Shown piece after piece: positions 10,293 through 18,437 of a stretch of DNA of 64,000 nucleotides (its first letter is position 1; each line of letters starts with the position of its first letter). The notes beneath the pieces were generated by a model, which was given only the letters and a program-made list of their open reading frames with translations, did no database searches and was not told the origin of the DNA. Source of the stretch: Microbacterium telephonicum (lineage in GTDB: Bacteria; Actinomycetota; Actinomycetes; Actinomycetales; Microbacteriaceae); the NCBI RefSeq assembly GCF_003651225.1, contig NZ_RCDB01000002.1, positions 372,001-436,000 of the forward strand, read 5' to 3'. Position numbers and translations under genes: made by a program.

Positions 10293-10299
10293 CGTTCGC

Positions 10300-11973
10300 A
10301 TGACCACTGCACCACGCACCCCGTCTGAGATCGACCGGATCGCCGACGCCTGGGTCGACACGGCGGCCGAGCTCTCGCCCGCCCTCGCCACCTACATCGG
10401 CCGGTTCGAGTACAACGGCGCGCTCGACGACATCTCGCCGGAAGGACAGGAGCGCCGTCTCGCCGCGGCGAAGGAGACCCTCGCGACGCTGCAGGCCGCC
10501 GTGCCCGTCGACGACGTCGACGAGGTGACGAAGGCCGACCTCGCCGGCGACCTGCAGCTCGACATCGACCTGCACGAGGCCGGCGCGCACCTGCGCGACG
10601 TCAACGTGATCGCCTCTCCCGCGCAGGAGCTGCGCAACGTGTTCGACCTGATGCCGACCGACACCGTCGAGGACTGGTCGGTCGTCTCACAGCGGCTCGC
10701 CGCCATCCCCGACGCGATCGACGGCTACCGCGCGACGCTGCGCGAGGGCATCGCCCGCGGCATCGTCCCCGCCCGCCGTCAGGTGCGGGAGGTCATCACG
10801 CAGATCGGCCGCTACACCGCCGACACCGGCTTCTTCGCGTCGTTCGCCGCGGACGCGGCACCGGCGGAGGGGCACCTGCCCGCCTCGCTCGCCCGTGAGC
10901 TGTCCGATCACGCCGGTGCCGCGCGCGTCGCCTACGACGGGCTCGCGACCTTCTTCCAGAGCGAGCTGGCGCCCGCCGCCTCCGACCAGGACGCGGTCGG
11001 CCGCGAGCTGTACGCGCTCCACTCCCGCCGCTTCCTCGGCGCGACGATCGACCTCGACGAGACCTACGAGTGGGGTGTCGAAGAGCTCGCGCGCATGGTG
11101 GCCGAGCAGGAGTCGATCGCGAACGAGATCAAGGCGGGTGCGAGCGTCGAGGAGGCCGTCGCGTTCCTCGAGCAGGACGCCACCCGCAAGCTGCACGGCA
11201 CCGACGCGCTGCAGAAGTGGATGCAGGAGACCAGCGACCGCGCCGTCGCCGAGCTCGGACGCACGCACTTCGACATCCCCGAGCCGATCCGCACGCTCGA
11301 GTGCATGATCGCGCCCACCAACGAGGGCGGCATCTACTACACCGGCCCCACCGACGACTTCTCGCGTCCCGGCCGCATGTGGTGGTCGGTGCCGGAGGGG
11401 GTCACCTCCTTCGACACGTGGCGCGAGCTGACGACCGTGTACCACGAGGGCGTCCCCGGTCACCACCTGCAGATCGCGCAGGCCGTGTACAACCGCGCCG
11501 AGCTCAACTCGTGGCGGCGCCTCCTGGCCGGCTCCAGCGGTCATGCCGAAGGCTGGGCACTGTACGCGGAGCGCCTCATGGAGCAGCTCGGCTACCTCGA
11601 CGACCCCGCCGATCGCCTCGGCATGCTCGACGGGCAGCGGATGCGGGCGGCCCGCGTCGTGCTCGACATCGGCGTGCACCTCGGCAAGGACCGGCTCGAC
11701 GGCTCGGGCACGTGGGACGCCGAGTACGCCCTCGACTTCATGCGGCGCAACGTCAACATGCCCGACGAGTTCGTGAACTTCGAGGTGAACCGTTACCTCG
11801 GCTGGCCGGGCCAGGCTCCGTCGTACAAGGTCGGTCAGCGCATCTGGGAGCAGATCCGCGACGACGTCGCCGAGGGCGAGGGCGCCGACTTCGACATCAA
11901 GCGCTTCCACATGAAGGCGCTGCGTCTGGGCGGCGTCGGGCTCGACACGCTACGGGCCGCGCTCACCGTCTGA
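10300..11973 (+). CDS. DUF885 family protein, putative metallopeptidase
   Basis: 557 residues with no signal peptide, so probably cytoplasmic. It belongs to the DUF885 family, thought to be zinc peptidases. The signature YHEGVPGHHLQIAQ at residues 381-394 offers His and Glu ligands (H382, E383, H388, H389), and SSGHAEGWALYAERLMEQLG supplies a further HAEGW motif. The substrate is unknown. It is monocistronic: a leaderless promoter before it and a strong hairpin after the stop. Confidence 0.85.
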   Translation: MTTAPRTPSEIDRIADAWVDTAAELSPALATYIGRFEYNGALDDISPEGQERRLAAAKETLATLQAAVPVDDVDEVTKADLAGDLQLDIDLHEAGAHLRDVNVIASPAQELRNVFDLMPTDTVEDWSVVSQRLAAIPDAIDGYRATLREGIARGIVPARRQVREVITQIGRYTADTGFFASFAADAAPAEGHLPASLARELSDHAGAARVAYDGLATFFQSELAPAASDQDAVGRELYALHSRRFLGATIDLDETYEWGVEELARMVAEQESIANEIKAGASVEEAVAFLEQDATRKLHGTDALQKWMQETSDRAVAELGRTHFDIPEPIRTLECMIAPTNEGGIYYTGPTDDFSRPGRMWWSVPEGVTSFDTWRELTTVYHEGVPGHHLQIAQAVYNRAELNSWRRLLAGSSGHAEGWALYAERLMEQLGYLDDPADRLGMLDGQRMRAARVVLDIGVHLGKDRLDGSGTWDAEYALDFMRRNVNMPDEFVNFEVNRYLGWPGQAPSYKVGQRIWEQIRDDVAEGEGADFDIKRFHMKALRLGGVGLDTLRAALTV

Positions 11974-11986
11974 TGGGAGATCGCGC

Positions 11987-12026
11987 ACGTGACCGGCCGG
12001 GGCGGGAATGCTCCGGCCGGTCACGT
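11987..12026 (+). terminator. Terminator hairpin after the DUF885 gene
   Basis: Perfect 14-bp inverted repeat 11987-12000/12013-12026 with a 12-base loop, 13 bases after the stop. It argues against starting the next gene at the GTG at 11989, which would lie inside the stem. Confidence 0.75.
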
Positions 12027-12033
12027 CGTTTCG

Positions 12034-13074
12034 ATGCACATGCATGAATTGGAGCTGGGGCTCGACACCTTCGGCGACGTGACCACCGACGACACCGGCC
12101 GTCGGCTGTCGGATGCCGAGACGATCCGCAACGTGGTCGAACAGGCCGTCCGCGCCGACGAGGTCGGACTCGCGTTCTTCGGCGTGGGGGAGCATCACCG
12201 CCACGAGTTCGCCGTCTCGAGCCCGGAGATCGTCTTGGCCGCCGCGGCGGCACGCACCGAGCGGATCCACCTCGGCACGGCGGTGACCGTGCTCTCCAGC
12301 GACGACCCGGTCCGCGTCTACGAACGCTTCGCGACCCTCGACGCGGTCTCCCGCGGACGCGCGGAGGTGATCCTCGGCCGCGGCTCGTTCATCGAGTCGT
12401 TCCCGCTGTTCGGGTACGACCTGCGCGACTACGAGGTGCTCTTCGACGAGAAGCTCGACCTGTTCTCGCGGCTGCGCGACGAGCAGCCCGTCACCTGGCA
12501 GGGAACGACGCGTGCGGCACTGCAGGATGCGGACGTGTTCCCCAAGACCGAGAACGGACTGCGCGCCTGGGTCGGTGTCGGGGGCAGCCCGGAGTCGGTG
12601 GTGCGCACCGCCCGCCACGGCTATGCGCTGATGCTCGCGATCATCGGCGGCTCCGCCGACCGGTTCCGCCCCTTCGTCGACCTCTACCACCGCTCCCTCG
12701 ACTCGTTCGGACGCGAGCGGATGCCGGTCGGCGTGCACTCGCCGGGCCACATCGCCGACACCGACGAGCAGGCGTGGGAGGAGCTCTACCCCGCGATGGA
12801 GGCGAACCGCAACGCGATCGGCGCCGAGCGCGGCTGGCCGCCGTACAGCAGGCTCCAGTTCCAGCAGGACGTCGGACCGGCCGGCGCCGTGTACGCCGGC
12901 TCACCCGAGACCGTCGCGCGCAAGCTCGCCGCGACCGCCCGCACGCTCGGCATCGAACGCTTCGACCTGAAGTTCTCCAACGGCACGCTCTCCCACGAGC
13001 GGATGCTGCACTCGATCGAGCTGTACGGCACGCAGGTCGCCCCGCTCGTGCACGACATGCTCGCCCGGTCCTGA
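12034..13074 (+). CDS. LLM-class flavin-dependent oxidoreductase
   Basis: Bacterial-luciferase-like (LLM) TIM-barrel flavoenzyme, 346 residues from this ATG. Recognisable are the N-terminal LGLDTFGDVT, GVGEHHRHEFAVSSPEIVLAAAAARTERI in two parts (flavin and barrel elements), LGRGSFIESFPLFGYDL and the C-terminal GSPETVARKLAATARTLG. The physiological substrate cannot be read from the sequence. ATG codons at 12034 and 12040 are both possible; an upstream GTG is excluded by the terminator hairpin. No clear ribosome site is seen. Confidence 0.82.
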   Translation: MHMHELELGLDTFGDVTTDDTGRRLSDAETIRNVVEQAVRADEVGLAFFGVGEHHRHEFAVSSPEIVLAAAAARTERIHLGTAVTVLSSDDPVRVYERFATLDAVSRGRAEVILGRGSFIESFPLFGYDLRDYEVLFDEKLDLFSRLRDEQPVTWQGTTRAALQDADVFPKTENGLRAWVGVGGSPESVVRTARHGYALMLAIIGGSADRFRPFVDLYHRSLDSFGRERMPVGVHSPGHIADTDEQAWEELYPAMEANRNAIGAERGWPPYSRLQFQQDVGPAGAVYAGSPETVARKLAATARTLGIERFDLKFSNGTLSHERMLHSIELYGTQVAPLVHDMLARS

Positions 13075-13103
13075 CGCGGCGCGCGCCGGGTCGCGGCATC
13101 CGC

Positions 13104-13109
13104 CATGAT
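13104..13109 (+). promoter_or_regulatory. Probable leaderless -10 CATGAT for MFS gene
   Basis: CATGAT, 6 bases, then ATG at 13116. It matches the window's leaderless spacing but lacks the first T. Confidence 0.35.
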
Positions 13110-13115
13110 GCATTC

Positions 13116-14471
13116 ATGACGGATGCCACGACCGGATCGATCCCGGCGCGCCTGGACGCCCTTCCCCTCACCCGCGGCCACCTGCGTGTGCTCGGCGGGT
13201 CGGGGATCGGCTGGGCGCTCGACGCGATGGACGTCGGCCTCGTCTCGTTCATCATCACCGCCCTCGTGGCGCAGTGGTCGCTCACGACCGAGCAGGCCGG
13301 TTGGATCGCATCGGCGGGCTTCCTGGGGATGGCGATCGGCGCGAGCGTCGGCGGGTTGCTGGCCGATCGCCTCGGCCGTCGGCGCGTGTTCGCGCTCACC
13401 CTGCTCGTCTACGGGCTGGCGACGGGGGCGAGCGCGCTCGTCGGCGGGCTCGTCGTGCTGCTGGTGCTGCGCTTCTTCGTGGGTCTCGGCCTCGGCGCGG
13501 AGCTGCCGGTGGCGAGCACCTACGTGAGCGAGATCGTGCCGGCCCGCATCCGCGGGCGCCTGATCGTCGTGCTCGAGGCGTTCTGGGCGGTCGGGTGGAC
13601 CGCCGCCGCCCTCATCGGTTTCTTCGTCATCCCCGCCGGGCCCGATGGATGGCGGTGGGCGTTCCTCATCGGCGCGATCCCCGCCGCGTACGCGATCGCG
13701 GTGCGCTGGGGGCTGCCCGAGTCGCCGCGGTGGCTGGCGCGGCAGGGCCATCGGGGTCGCGCCGAAGAGGTCGTGACGATGCTGGAGGCTTCGCCCGCGG
13801 TGGGCCGTTCCGCCGGCATCCGCGTCGCCTGCGACGCCGAGCCGCCGCGGACGGCGACCGCCGAGCGCACCACGGCACGCATCGCACGCCTGTGGGCACC
13901 CGAGTTCGCGCTGCGGACGCTGTGCCTGTGGCTTGTGTGGTTTTGCGTCAACTTCGCTTACTACGGGGCGTTCATCTGGATTCCGACGCTGCTGTTCTCG
14001 CAGGGCTTCGACCTCGTGCGCTCGTTCGGGTTCACCCTCGTCATCACCCTCGCCCAGCTGCCCGGCTATGCCGTCGCGGCGTGGCTCATCGAGGTGTGGG
14101 GGCGGCGCGGCACGCTCGCGGTGTTCCTCGTGGGCTCGGCGGTGTCGGCGGTGCTGTTCGGCACGGCCACGGGGGAGACGACGATCCTCGCCAGCGGCAT
14201 GGCGTTGTCGTTCTTCAACCTGGGGGCGTGGGGTGCGCTCTACGCGGTGACCCCCGAGATGTACCCCACCTCGCTGCGCGCCACCGGGTCCGGCTGGGCG
14301 GCCGGAGTGGGGCGCATCGCATCGATCATCGCGCCCCTGCTCGTGCCGGTGCTGCTTCCGCTGGGGGGCACCCCGCTCGTGTTCACGGTCTTCTCGGTGT
14401 TCTTCGCGATCGCCGCCCTCGCCGCCTGGGGACTCGTCGAAGCACGCGGCCGGGCGCTCGACGACCGGTGA
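13116..14471 (+). CDS. MFS transporter (sugar-porter/NiaP-like)
   Basis: 451-residue inner-membrane transporter with twelve predicted hydrophobic segments. Typical sugar-porter motifs are GGLLADRLGRRRVF after helix 2, the helix-4 region ELPVASTYVSEIVPARIRGR, and PESPRWLARQGHRGRAEEV before the central loop. The second half repeats the pattern (LIEVWGRRGTLAVF, EMYPTSLRATGSGWAAGVGR). The overall form resembles NiaP-type carriers of niacin or aromatic acids, but the substrate is not certain. It is flanked by the LLM oxidoreductase upstream and an SGNH hydrolase downstream, each with its own start signals. Confidence 0.85.
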   Translation: MTDATTGSIPARLDALPLTRGHLRVLGGSGIGWALDAMDVGLVSFIITALVAQWSLTTEQAGWIASAGFLGMAIGASVGGLLADRLGRRRVFALTLLVYGLATGASALVGGLVVLLVLRFFVGLGLGAELPVASTYVSEIVPARIRGRLIVVLEAFWAVGWTAAALIGFFVIPAGPDGWRWAFLIGAIPAAYAIAVRWGLPESPRWLARQGHRGRAEEVVTMLEASPAVGRSAGIRVACDAEPPRTATAERTTARIARLWAPEFALRTLCLWLVWFCVNFAYYGAFIWIPTLLFSQGFDLVRSFGFTLVITLAQLPGYAVAAWLIEVWGRRGTLAVFLVGSAVSAVLFGTATGETTILASGMALSFFNLGAWGALYAVTPEMYPTSLRATGSGWAAGVGRIASIIAPLLVPVLLPLGGTPLVFTVFSVFFAIAALAAWGLVEARGRALDDR

Positions 14472-14494
14472 CGGCCGTCGCCCCGACGCCGACG

Positions 14495-14500
14495 TAGGCT
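14495..14500 (+). promoter_or_regulatory. Leaderless -10 TAGGCT for the SGNH hydrolase
   Basis: TAGGCT, 6 bases, then ATG at 14507. Confidence 0.6.
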
Positions 14501-14506
14501 GGCGGG

Positions 14507-15268
14507 ATGGCATCCGTCCGCTTCGTCGCGATCGGCGACTCGTTCACCGAAGGCGTCGGCGACGAACTCCCCGACGGCACCGTCCGAGGCTGGGCCGACC
14601 TCGCCGCGCAGGGCTGGGCCGATTCACTCGGGGAGACGATCGCGTACGCGAATCTCGCCATCCGCGGCAAGCTCGTCTGGCCCATCGTCGAACAGCAGCT
14701 CGAACGCGCGCTCGCCCTGCGCCCGACGCACCTCTCGTTCAACGGCGGCGGCAACGACATGCTGCGCCCGCGCACGTCGATCGCGCACATCGCCGACGCG
14801 TTCAGCCAGGTGCTGCGCCGGTGCGACGAGGAGGGCGTGACGCTGCTGCTGCTGTCGGGGGCCAACCCGTCGGCGCAGCTGCCGCTCAGTCGGGTCATCC
14901 AACGCCGCGGCGACCTGATGTCCGAGGCCGTCGTGGCCCGCATGGCCGGCCACGACGACGTCGTCACCGCCTTGAACTGGCCGGATGCCGAGCTCTCCGA
15001 TCCGTCGTACTGGTCGGCGGACCGCCTGCACATGAACTCCCGCGGTCACCATCGGGTGGCCGCACGGGTGCTCGACGCCCTGGGGGAGCGGGTTCCGGAG
15101 GGCTGGTGGACGCAGCCGGAGCTGCCCGACCCGATCCGGCTGGGGCGCCAGGAGTACTTCCGCGAGCACCTCGGGCCGTGGGTGCGACGCCGTGTGACGG
15201 GGACGTCGTCCGGCGACGGCCGCGAGCCGAAGTTCGGCGGCGGCTGGATCGACGTGGAGCCGCACTAA
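14507..15268 (+). CDS. SGNH/GDSL-family hydrolase
   Basis: 253-residue esterase/lipase-like hydrolase without signal peptide. Block I is FVAIGDSFTEGVGDE with the nucleophilic serine in GDS; block III is FNGGGNDML with the oxyanion-hole Asn; block V is DRLHMNSRGHHRVAARVL with the catalytic Asp and His. The natural substrate is unknown; relatives cleave acetyl or acyl esters of sugars and lipids. It is translated from a leaderless start. Confidence 0.88.
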   Translation: MASVRFVAIGDSFTEGVGDELPDGTVRGWADLAAQGWADSLGETIAYANLAIRGKLVWPIVEQQLERALALRPTHLSFNGGGNDMLRPRTSIAHIADAFSQVLRRCDEEGVTLLLLSGANPSAQLPLSRVIQRRGDLMSEAVVARMAGHDDVVTALNWPDAELSDPSYWSADRLHMNSRGHHRVAARVLDALGERVPEGWWTQPELPDPIRLGRQEYFREHLGPWVRRRVTGTSSGDGREPKFGGGWIDVEPH

Positions 15269-15320
15269 TTCACTGCGCACGTCGCTGTCAAGGGGCGCGC
15301 GGTGCAGCGCGTCGGCGTGC

Positions 15321-15326
15321 CAGGGT
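15321..15326 (+). promoter_or_regulatory. Possible leaderless -10 CAGGGT
   Basis: CAGGGT, 6 bases, then ATG at 15333; weaker than the TANNNT cases. Confidence 0.3.
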
Positions 15327-15332
15327 GTCGGG

Positions 15333-15587
15333 ATGAGTATCGGAAGCGGCATCGCCCTGTTCGTGATCGGCGCCATCCTCGCATTCGCCGTTGACGTCGA
15401 CGTGGAGTACGTGAACCTCGACCTGATCGGCTACATCCTGATGGGAGCCGGATTCCTGGTCTTCCTGATCGGCATCGTTCTGATGGCGCGTCGCCGGTCA
15501 ACGGCCACCGTCACACGCACCTCCGACCCCGCAGGCGAGCGGGTCACCCGCACGGAGAGCAGCACCTCCGGCGACGTGCAGCCCTGA
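15333..15587 (+). CDS. DUF6458-like small membrane protein
   Basis: 84 residues with two hydrophobic segments (about 3-20 and 32-52) and a charged, Thr/Ser-rich tail. The pattern SIGSGIALFVIGAILAFAVD, then LDLIGYILMGAGFL, is the common actinobacterial two-helix family annotated as DUF6458. Function unknown. It converges with the MFS gene on the other strand, 10 bases away. Confidence 0.75.
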   Translation: MSIGSGIALFVIGAILAFAVDVDVEYVNLDLIGYILMGAGFLVFLIGIVLMARRRSTATVTRTSDPAGERVTRTESSTSGDVQP

Positions 15588-15597
15588 ACGCCGGTCG

Positions 15598-16947
15598 TCA
15601 GCGCCGGGGCCGCCGGGGACGCGGGGGTCTCGGCGGGTCCATGCCGATGTGCACGCGCGTCCGACGACGCTCCACGACGATGAACGCCGCGCCCAGCGCC
15701 CACAGGGGGAATTGCACGAGCAGCGCGATGCGGAACGCATCCAGCGAGTAGGTGGACGGCGTCCCGGCGCCCTGGACGTCGAGGGCCACCCCGATCGCGA
15801 AGATGAGGATCAGGGAGGCGAGGAAACCGCCCGCGTTGGTGATCCCCGTGGCGGTGCTCAGGCGTCTCGCCGGATTGTGCGTGCGCGCATGGTCGAATGC
15901 GATCATCGACGCCGGCCCGCCCAGCGCCATCGCGATCGCGAGTGCGATCACCACGCCGATCGGCGCGGCCCCAGGCCACGCGAGGACGACCGCCCACACG
16001 AGCGCCTGCGCGGCGATCGCGGGCAGGACGAGCGCGCGAGACCGCAGATGCGGGATGCGGCGTGACAGGTCGCCGACGATCGGTCCGAACGCCATGGACG
16101 CGAAGACGAAGACTGATGTCACGATCGAGGCGTCCGCCAGGCTCAGCCCCTCGCCGGCGGTGAGGAACGGCATCCCCCACAGCAGGATGAAGGCGGTGCC
16201 GGAGAACATCGTCGTGAAGTGGGACCAGAACGCGAGGCGCGTACCGGGGTGCGCCCACGCCGCCCGTACGCCCACACCCGTGTCGACGGCCGAACGGACG
16301 ACCCGTATCGCGCCGGTGTCGGTGTCCACCGTCACATCCGCGTCCACCTGCGGTGGGTGGTTGCGGATGACGGCGAAGACGAGGATGGCGAACAGCACGC
16401 ACAGCCCCGCGATCGAGCCGAACGCGATCTGCCAGCTCGTCGCGTGCAGCAGGGCGGCGAGCGGCGCGAGCGCCAGCAGCTGCCCCGCCTGGCCGACGAG
16501 GCCCGTGAGCTGGCTCATCACCGGGCCGCGCTGAGCGGGGAACCACGTCGCGATGAGGCGCAGCACGGCCGGGAAGATCGCCGCATCACCCGCGCCCAGC
16601 AGCATCCGCGCGACGATGGCGACCCCGACGCTGGGGGAGAGGGCCATCGTCAGCTGTCCGACCGCCATCAGCAGCATGCCGATCGTCATGATCGGACGGG
16701 AGCCGTAGCGGTCCAGCAGCAGACCGACCGGGATCTGCATCCCGCCGTAGACGGCGAGCTGCACGACGGCGAACATCGACAGCGTCGCCGCGTCGGCCTG
16801 GAACCGTTCCGCGGCGTCCACACCGACCGCCGACAGCGAGCTGCGGTTGATGACGGCGAGCATGTACGCCGCCACCGCGACGCCCCAGATGAGCCACGAC
16901 CGGGCGCTCGGCCCGGCGCCCTCGGCGGGGACGGCGGGGGAGGTCAC
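15598..16947 (-). CDS. MFS transporter
   Basis: 449-residue major facilitator protein with twelve hydrophobic stretches. It has GLLLDRYGSRPIM after helix 2 and a helix-4/5 region GAGDAAIFPAVLRLIATWFP, typical of the anion/cation symporter and nitrate-type branches. The central loop is about 40 residues. The C-terminal residues are very Arg/Pro-rich. The substrate is unknown. The GTG at 16947 follows TAGCGT by 6 bases, a leaderless start. Confidence 0.85.
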   Translation of the reverse strand: MTSPAVPAEGAGPSARSWLIWGVAVAAYMLAVINRSSLSAVGVDAAERFQADAATLSMFAVVQLAVYGGMQIPVGLLLDRYGSRPIMTIGMLLMAVGQLTMALSPSVGVAIVARMLLGAGDAAIFPAVLRLIATWFPAQRGPVMSQLTGLVGQAGQLLALAPLAALLHATSWQIAFGSIAGLCVLFAILVFAVIRNHPPQVDADVTVDTDTGAIRVVRSAVDTGVGVRAAWAHPGTRLAFWSHFTTMFSGTAFILLWGMPFLTAGEGLSLADASIVTSVFVFASMAFGPIVGDLSRRIPHLRSRALVLPAIAAQALVWAVVLAWPGAAPIGVVIALAIAMALGGPASMIAFDHARTHNPARRLSTATGITNAGGFLASLILIFAIGVALDVQGAGTPSTYSLDAFRIALLVQFPLWALGAAFIVVERRRTRVHIGMDPPRPPRPRRPRR

Positions 16948-16953
16948 CTTTCC

Positions 16954-16959
16954 ACGCTA
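16954..16959 (-). promoter_or_regulatory. Leaderless -10 TAGCGT for the MFS gene
   Basis: TAGCGT on the minus strand, 6 bases before the GTG at 16947. Confidence 0.6.
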
Positions 16960-17017
16960 GCGCGACACGACGTATCTTCCGGCCGATGTCGATTTCGCCG
17001 GGTTCCTGCTCGTCGCC

Positions 17018-17137
17018 GTGCTGCCGAACAGCATCTGGCTCGTCGTGCCACTGTGCGTCATCGTCACCCTCGGTCGGCGCATCCTGCGGGTCGGGCGGGC
17101 GGTGACACGCGTCTCGACAGATATCACAACTAACTGA
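17018..17137 (+). CDS. Possible small membrane protein, perhaps broken at its 5' end
   Basis: A short frame with strongly G/C third positions encodes LPNSIWLVVPLCVIVTLG followed by a basic tail, ending at TGA 17135-17137. It looks coding and membrane-spanning. The same frame stays open and hydrophobic upstream to about 16985 (DFAGFLLVAV) but without a start codon. An ATG at 16986, 7 bases after TATCTT (16973-16978), is out of frame by one base. Either the protein starts at GTG 17018 (39 residues), or one base has been lost after the ATG. Not recognised. Confidence 0.35.
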   Translation: MLPNSIWLVVPLCVIVTLGRRILRVGRAVTRVSTDITTN

Positions 17138-17143
17138 TATCAT
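17114..17143 (+). promoter_or_regulatory. arsR-like promoter with overlapping operator
   Basis: A -35-like TCGACA (17114-17119), an 18-base spacer, then -10 TATCAT (17138-17143) 6 bases before the GTG. The inverted repeat GATATCA-N8-TGATATC (17120-17126/17135-17141) fills the spacer and covers the -10, as expected for autorepression. Confidence 0.6.
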
Positions 17144-17149
17144 TCATAC

Positions 17150-17476
17150 GTGAATCAGTTTGAGGTGTTAGCGGACCCCGTACGGCGTCGCATCGTCGAG
17201 CTGCTCGCGCCGGGCGAGCGAACCGCGGGGGAGCTGACCATCGCCATCGGCGAGGAGTTCGGCATCTCGCAGCCAGCGGTCTCCAATCAGCTGCGCATCC
17301 TGCGTGAGACCGGCCTCGCGAGCGCGCAGCGGCGGGGGAGTACGCGTCTCTATGCACTGCAGCCGGAGGCACTCGACGAGGTGGACGCGTGGCTGCAGCG
17401 CCAGCGCCGCTTCTGGGATCAGCGACTCGACGCGCTCGGGACCGAGCTGTCGCGGGGGCGGAAGGAGGAGTCATGA
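17150..17476 (+). CDS. ArsR-family winged-helix repressor
   Basis: 108-residue DNA-binding protein. The helix-turn-helix is at about 5-80: VLADPVRRRIVELLA, then FGISQPAVSNQLRILRETGL with the recognition helix, then the wing RRGSTRLYALQPEALDEVDAW. No metal-binding cysteine pair is present, so a metal sensor is unlikely. It belongs to the group that typically sits before AHSA1/SRPBCC genes, as here: the stop overlaps the next start (ATGA). A palindrome over the -10 suggests it represses its own operon. Confidence 0.88.
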   Translation: MNQFEVLADPVRRRIVELLAPGERTAGELTIAIGEEFGISQPAVSNQLRILRETGLASAQRRGSTRLYALQPEALDEVDAWLQRQRRFWDQRLDALGTELSRGRKEES

Positions 17477-18367
17477 CGGAGCCGTTCACGCGCAGCCTCA
17501 TCGGGACGGCGACCCACCCCGAGATCGTGATCGAGCGCCGCTACGACGCGTCGCCGAGTGCGGTGTGGGACGCCCTGACGACGCCGGCGCGACTGGGACG
17601 CTGGCTCGGAACGGTCACGGGGGAGCCGCGCGCGGTCGGCGACCGCTTCGGGGTCGCCTTCCCGGACGCGCCGGCCGACGCCGCAGCAGGAACCGTCGTC
17701 CGTTGCGAGGCACCGCACCGCATCGTCGTCGCGTGGGAGTGGGGCACGGAGGCCCCCAGCACCGTCACGGTCGCCATCCGCGTAGACGGCGACGGCAGCC
17801 GAGTCGTGCTCGCGCATCGACTGGCGGAGCCGCCGCACGTCGCCGACTACGGCGGCGGATGGGAGGACTGCCTGCAGCGACTCGCGTCCCTCCACGGCGG
17901 AACCACCGCGCACGCCGTCGGCGGCGAAACCCCGCGGTGGCACGACATGCAGACGCAGGCGCTCGACCTCGGGGTGCGGCTTCCCGCGGCACCCGCGGAC
18001 GTCTGGCGGGCGCTGACCACCGAGGCGGGGTTGCGCCGCTGGTGGTGGGATCACTGGGATGACGTCGAGATCACCGTCGACGCGCGCACGGACGGCGCCT
18101 ACCGGTATGCCGCGCCGGGCGCGGGGATCCGTGTCAGGCCGGTTCCTCGCCGTCGAAGACGACCAGCGGCTGGCATTCACGTGGCGCTGGGAGGATGCGG
18201 ACGGCGTCTCGCAGGACGAGGCGTGCGAGCTGAACCTGCATCCGGATGGCGACGGCACCCGCCTGACACTGCGTCACACCGGACCCTGGCGCGATGGGGC
18301 GCCGGCGGAGAGCTACCGCCAGGGGTGGGAGTTCACCCTCGGCCGCCTCACCGCCGTCCTGCGCTGA
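17473..18367 (+). pseudogene. Two-domain AHSA1/SRPBCC protein, interrupted by a frameshift
   Basis: Starts at the ATG overlapping the arsR-like stop, with GGAGGAG upstream. Residues 1-150 make one AHSA1-like domain (VIERRYDASPSAVWDALT, RLGRWLGTVTGEPRAVGDRF). A second begins at LPAAPADVWRALTTEAGLRRWWWD. Near 18128-18132 the frame breaks: the homologous sequence continues one frame later (VSGRFLAVEDDQRLAFTWRWED, then TLRHTGPWRDGAPAESYRQGW) to the TGA at 18365-18367. Inserting two bases, for example CG in the CCGTG at 18128-18132, would restore one reading frame of about 297 codons. It may be a real decay or a sequencing error. Such pairs bind hydrophobic ligands. Confidence 0.65.
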
Positions 18368-18391
18368 ACGGGAGAGGGTCGACTCACGCGA

Positions 18392-18415
18392 GCTGACATA
18401 ATGTGCATTATCAGC
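18392..18415. terminator. AT-rich palindrome after the AHSA1 gene
   Basis: ATAATG-TG-CATTAT (18398-18411), extended by GCTGA/CAGC with a bulge. It lies 25 bases after the gene's stop and just before the convergent GMC gene's stop. It is probably a terminator but could be an operator. Confidence 0.4.
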
Positions 18416-18437
18416 GTGGGACTCTGAATGGCATGGA

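Noticed and set aside
7543..10590. A long open frame antisense to polA (about 1,000 codons)
   Set aside because: It mirrors polA codon structure in a high-GC genome, and its translation is Val/Asp/Arg/Gly-rich without any recognisable domain. The same applies to other long antisense frames, such as those opposite valS (to 41447) and tig (50499-52961).
11989..12033. GTG at 11989 as start of the LLM oxidoreductase
   Set aside because: It lies within a perfect 14-bp terminator stem and adds residues unlike the family.
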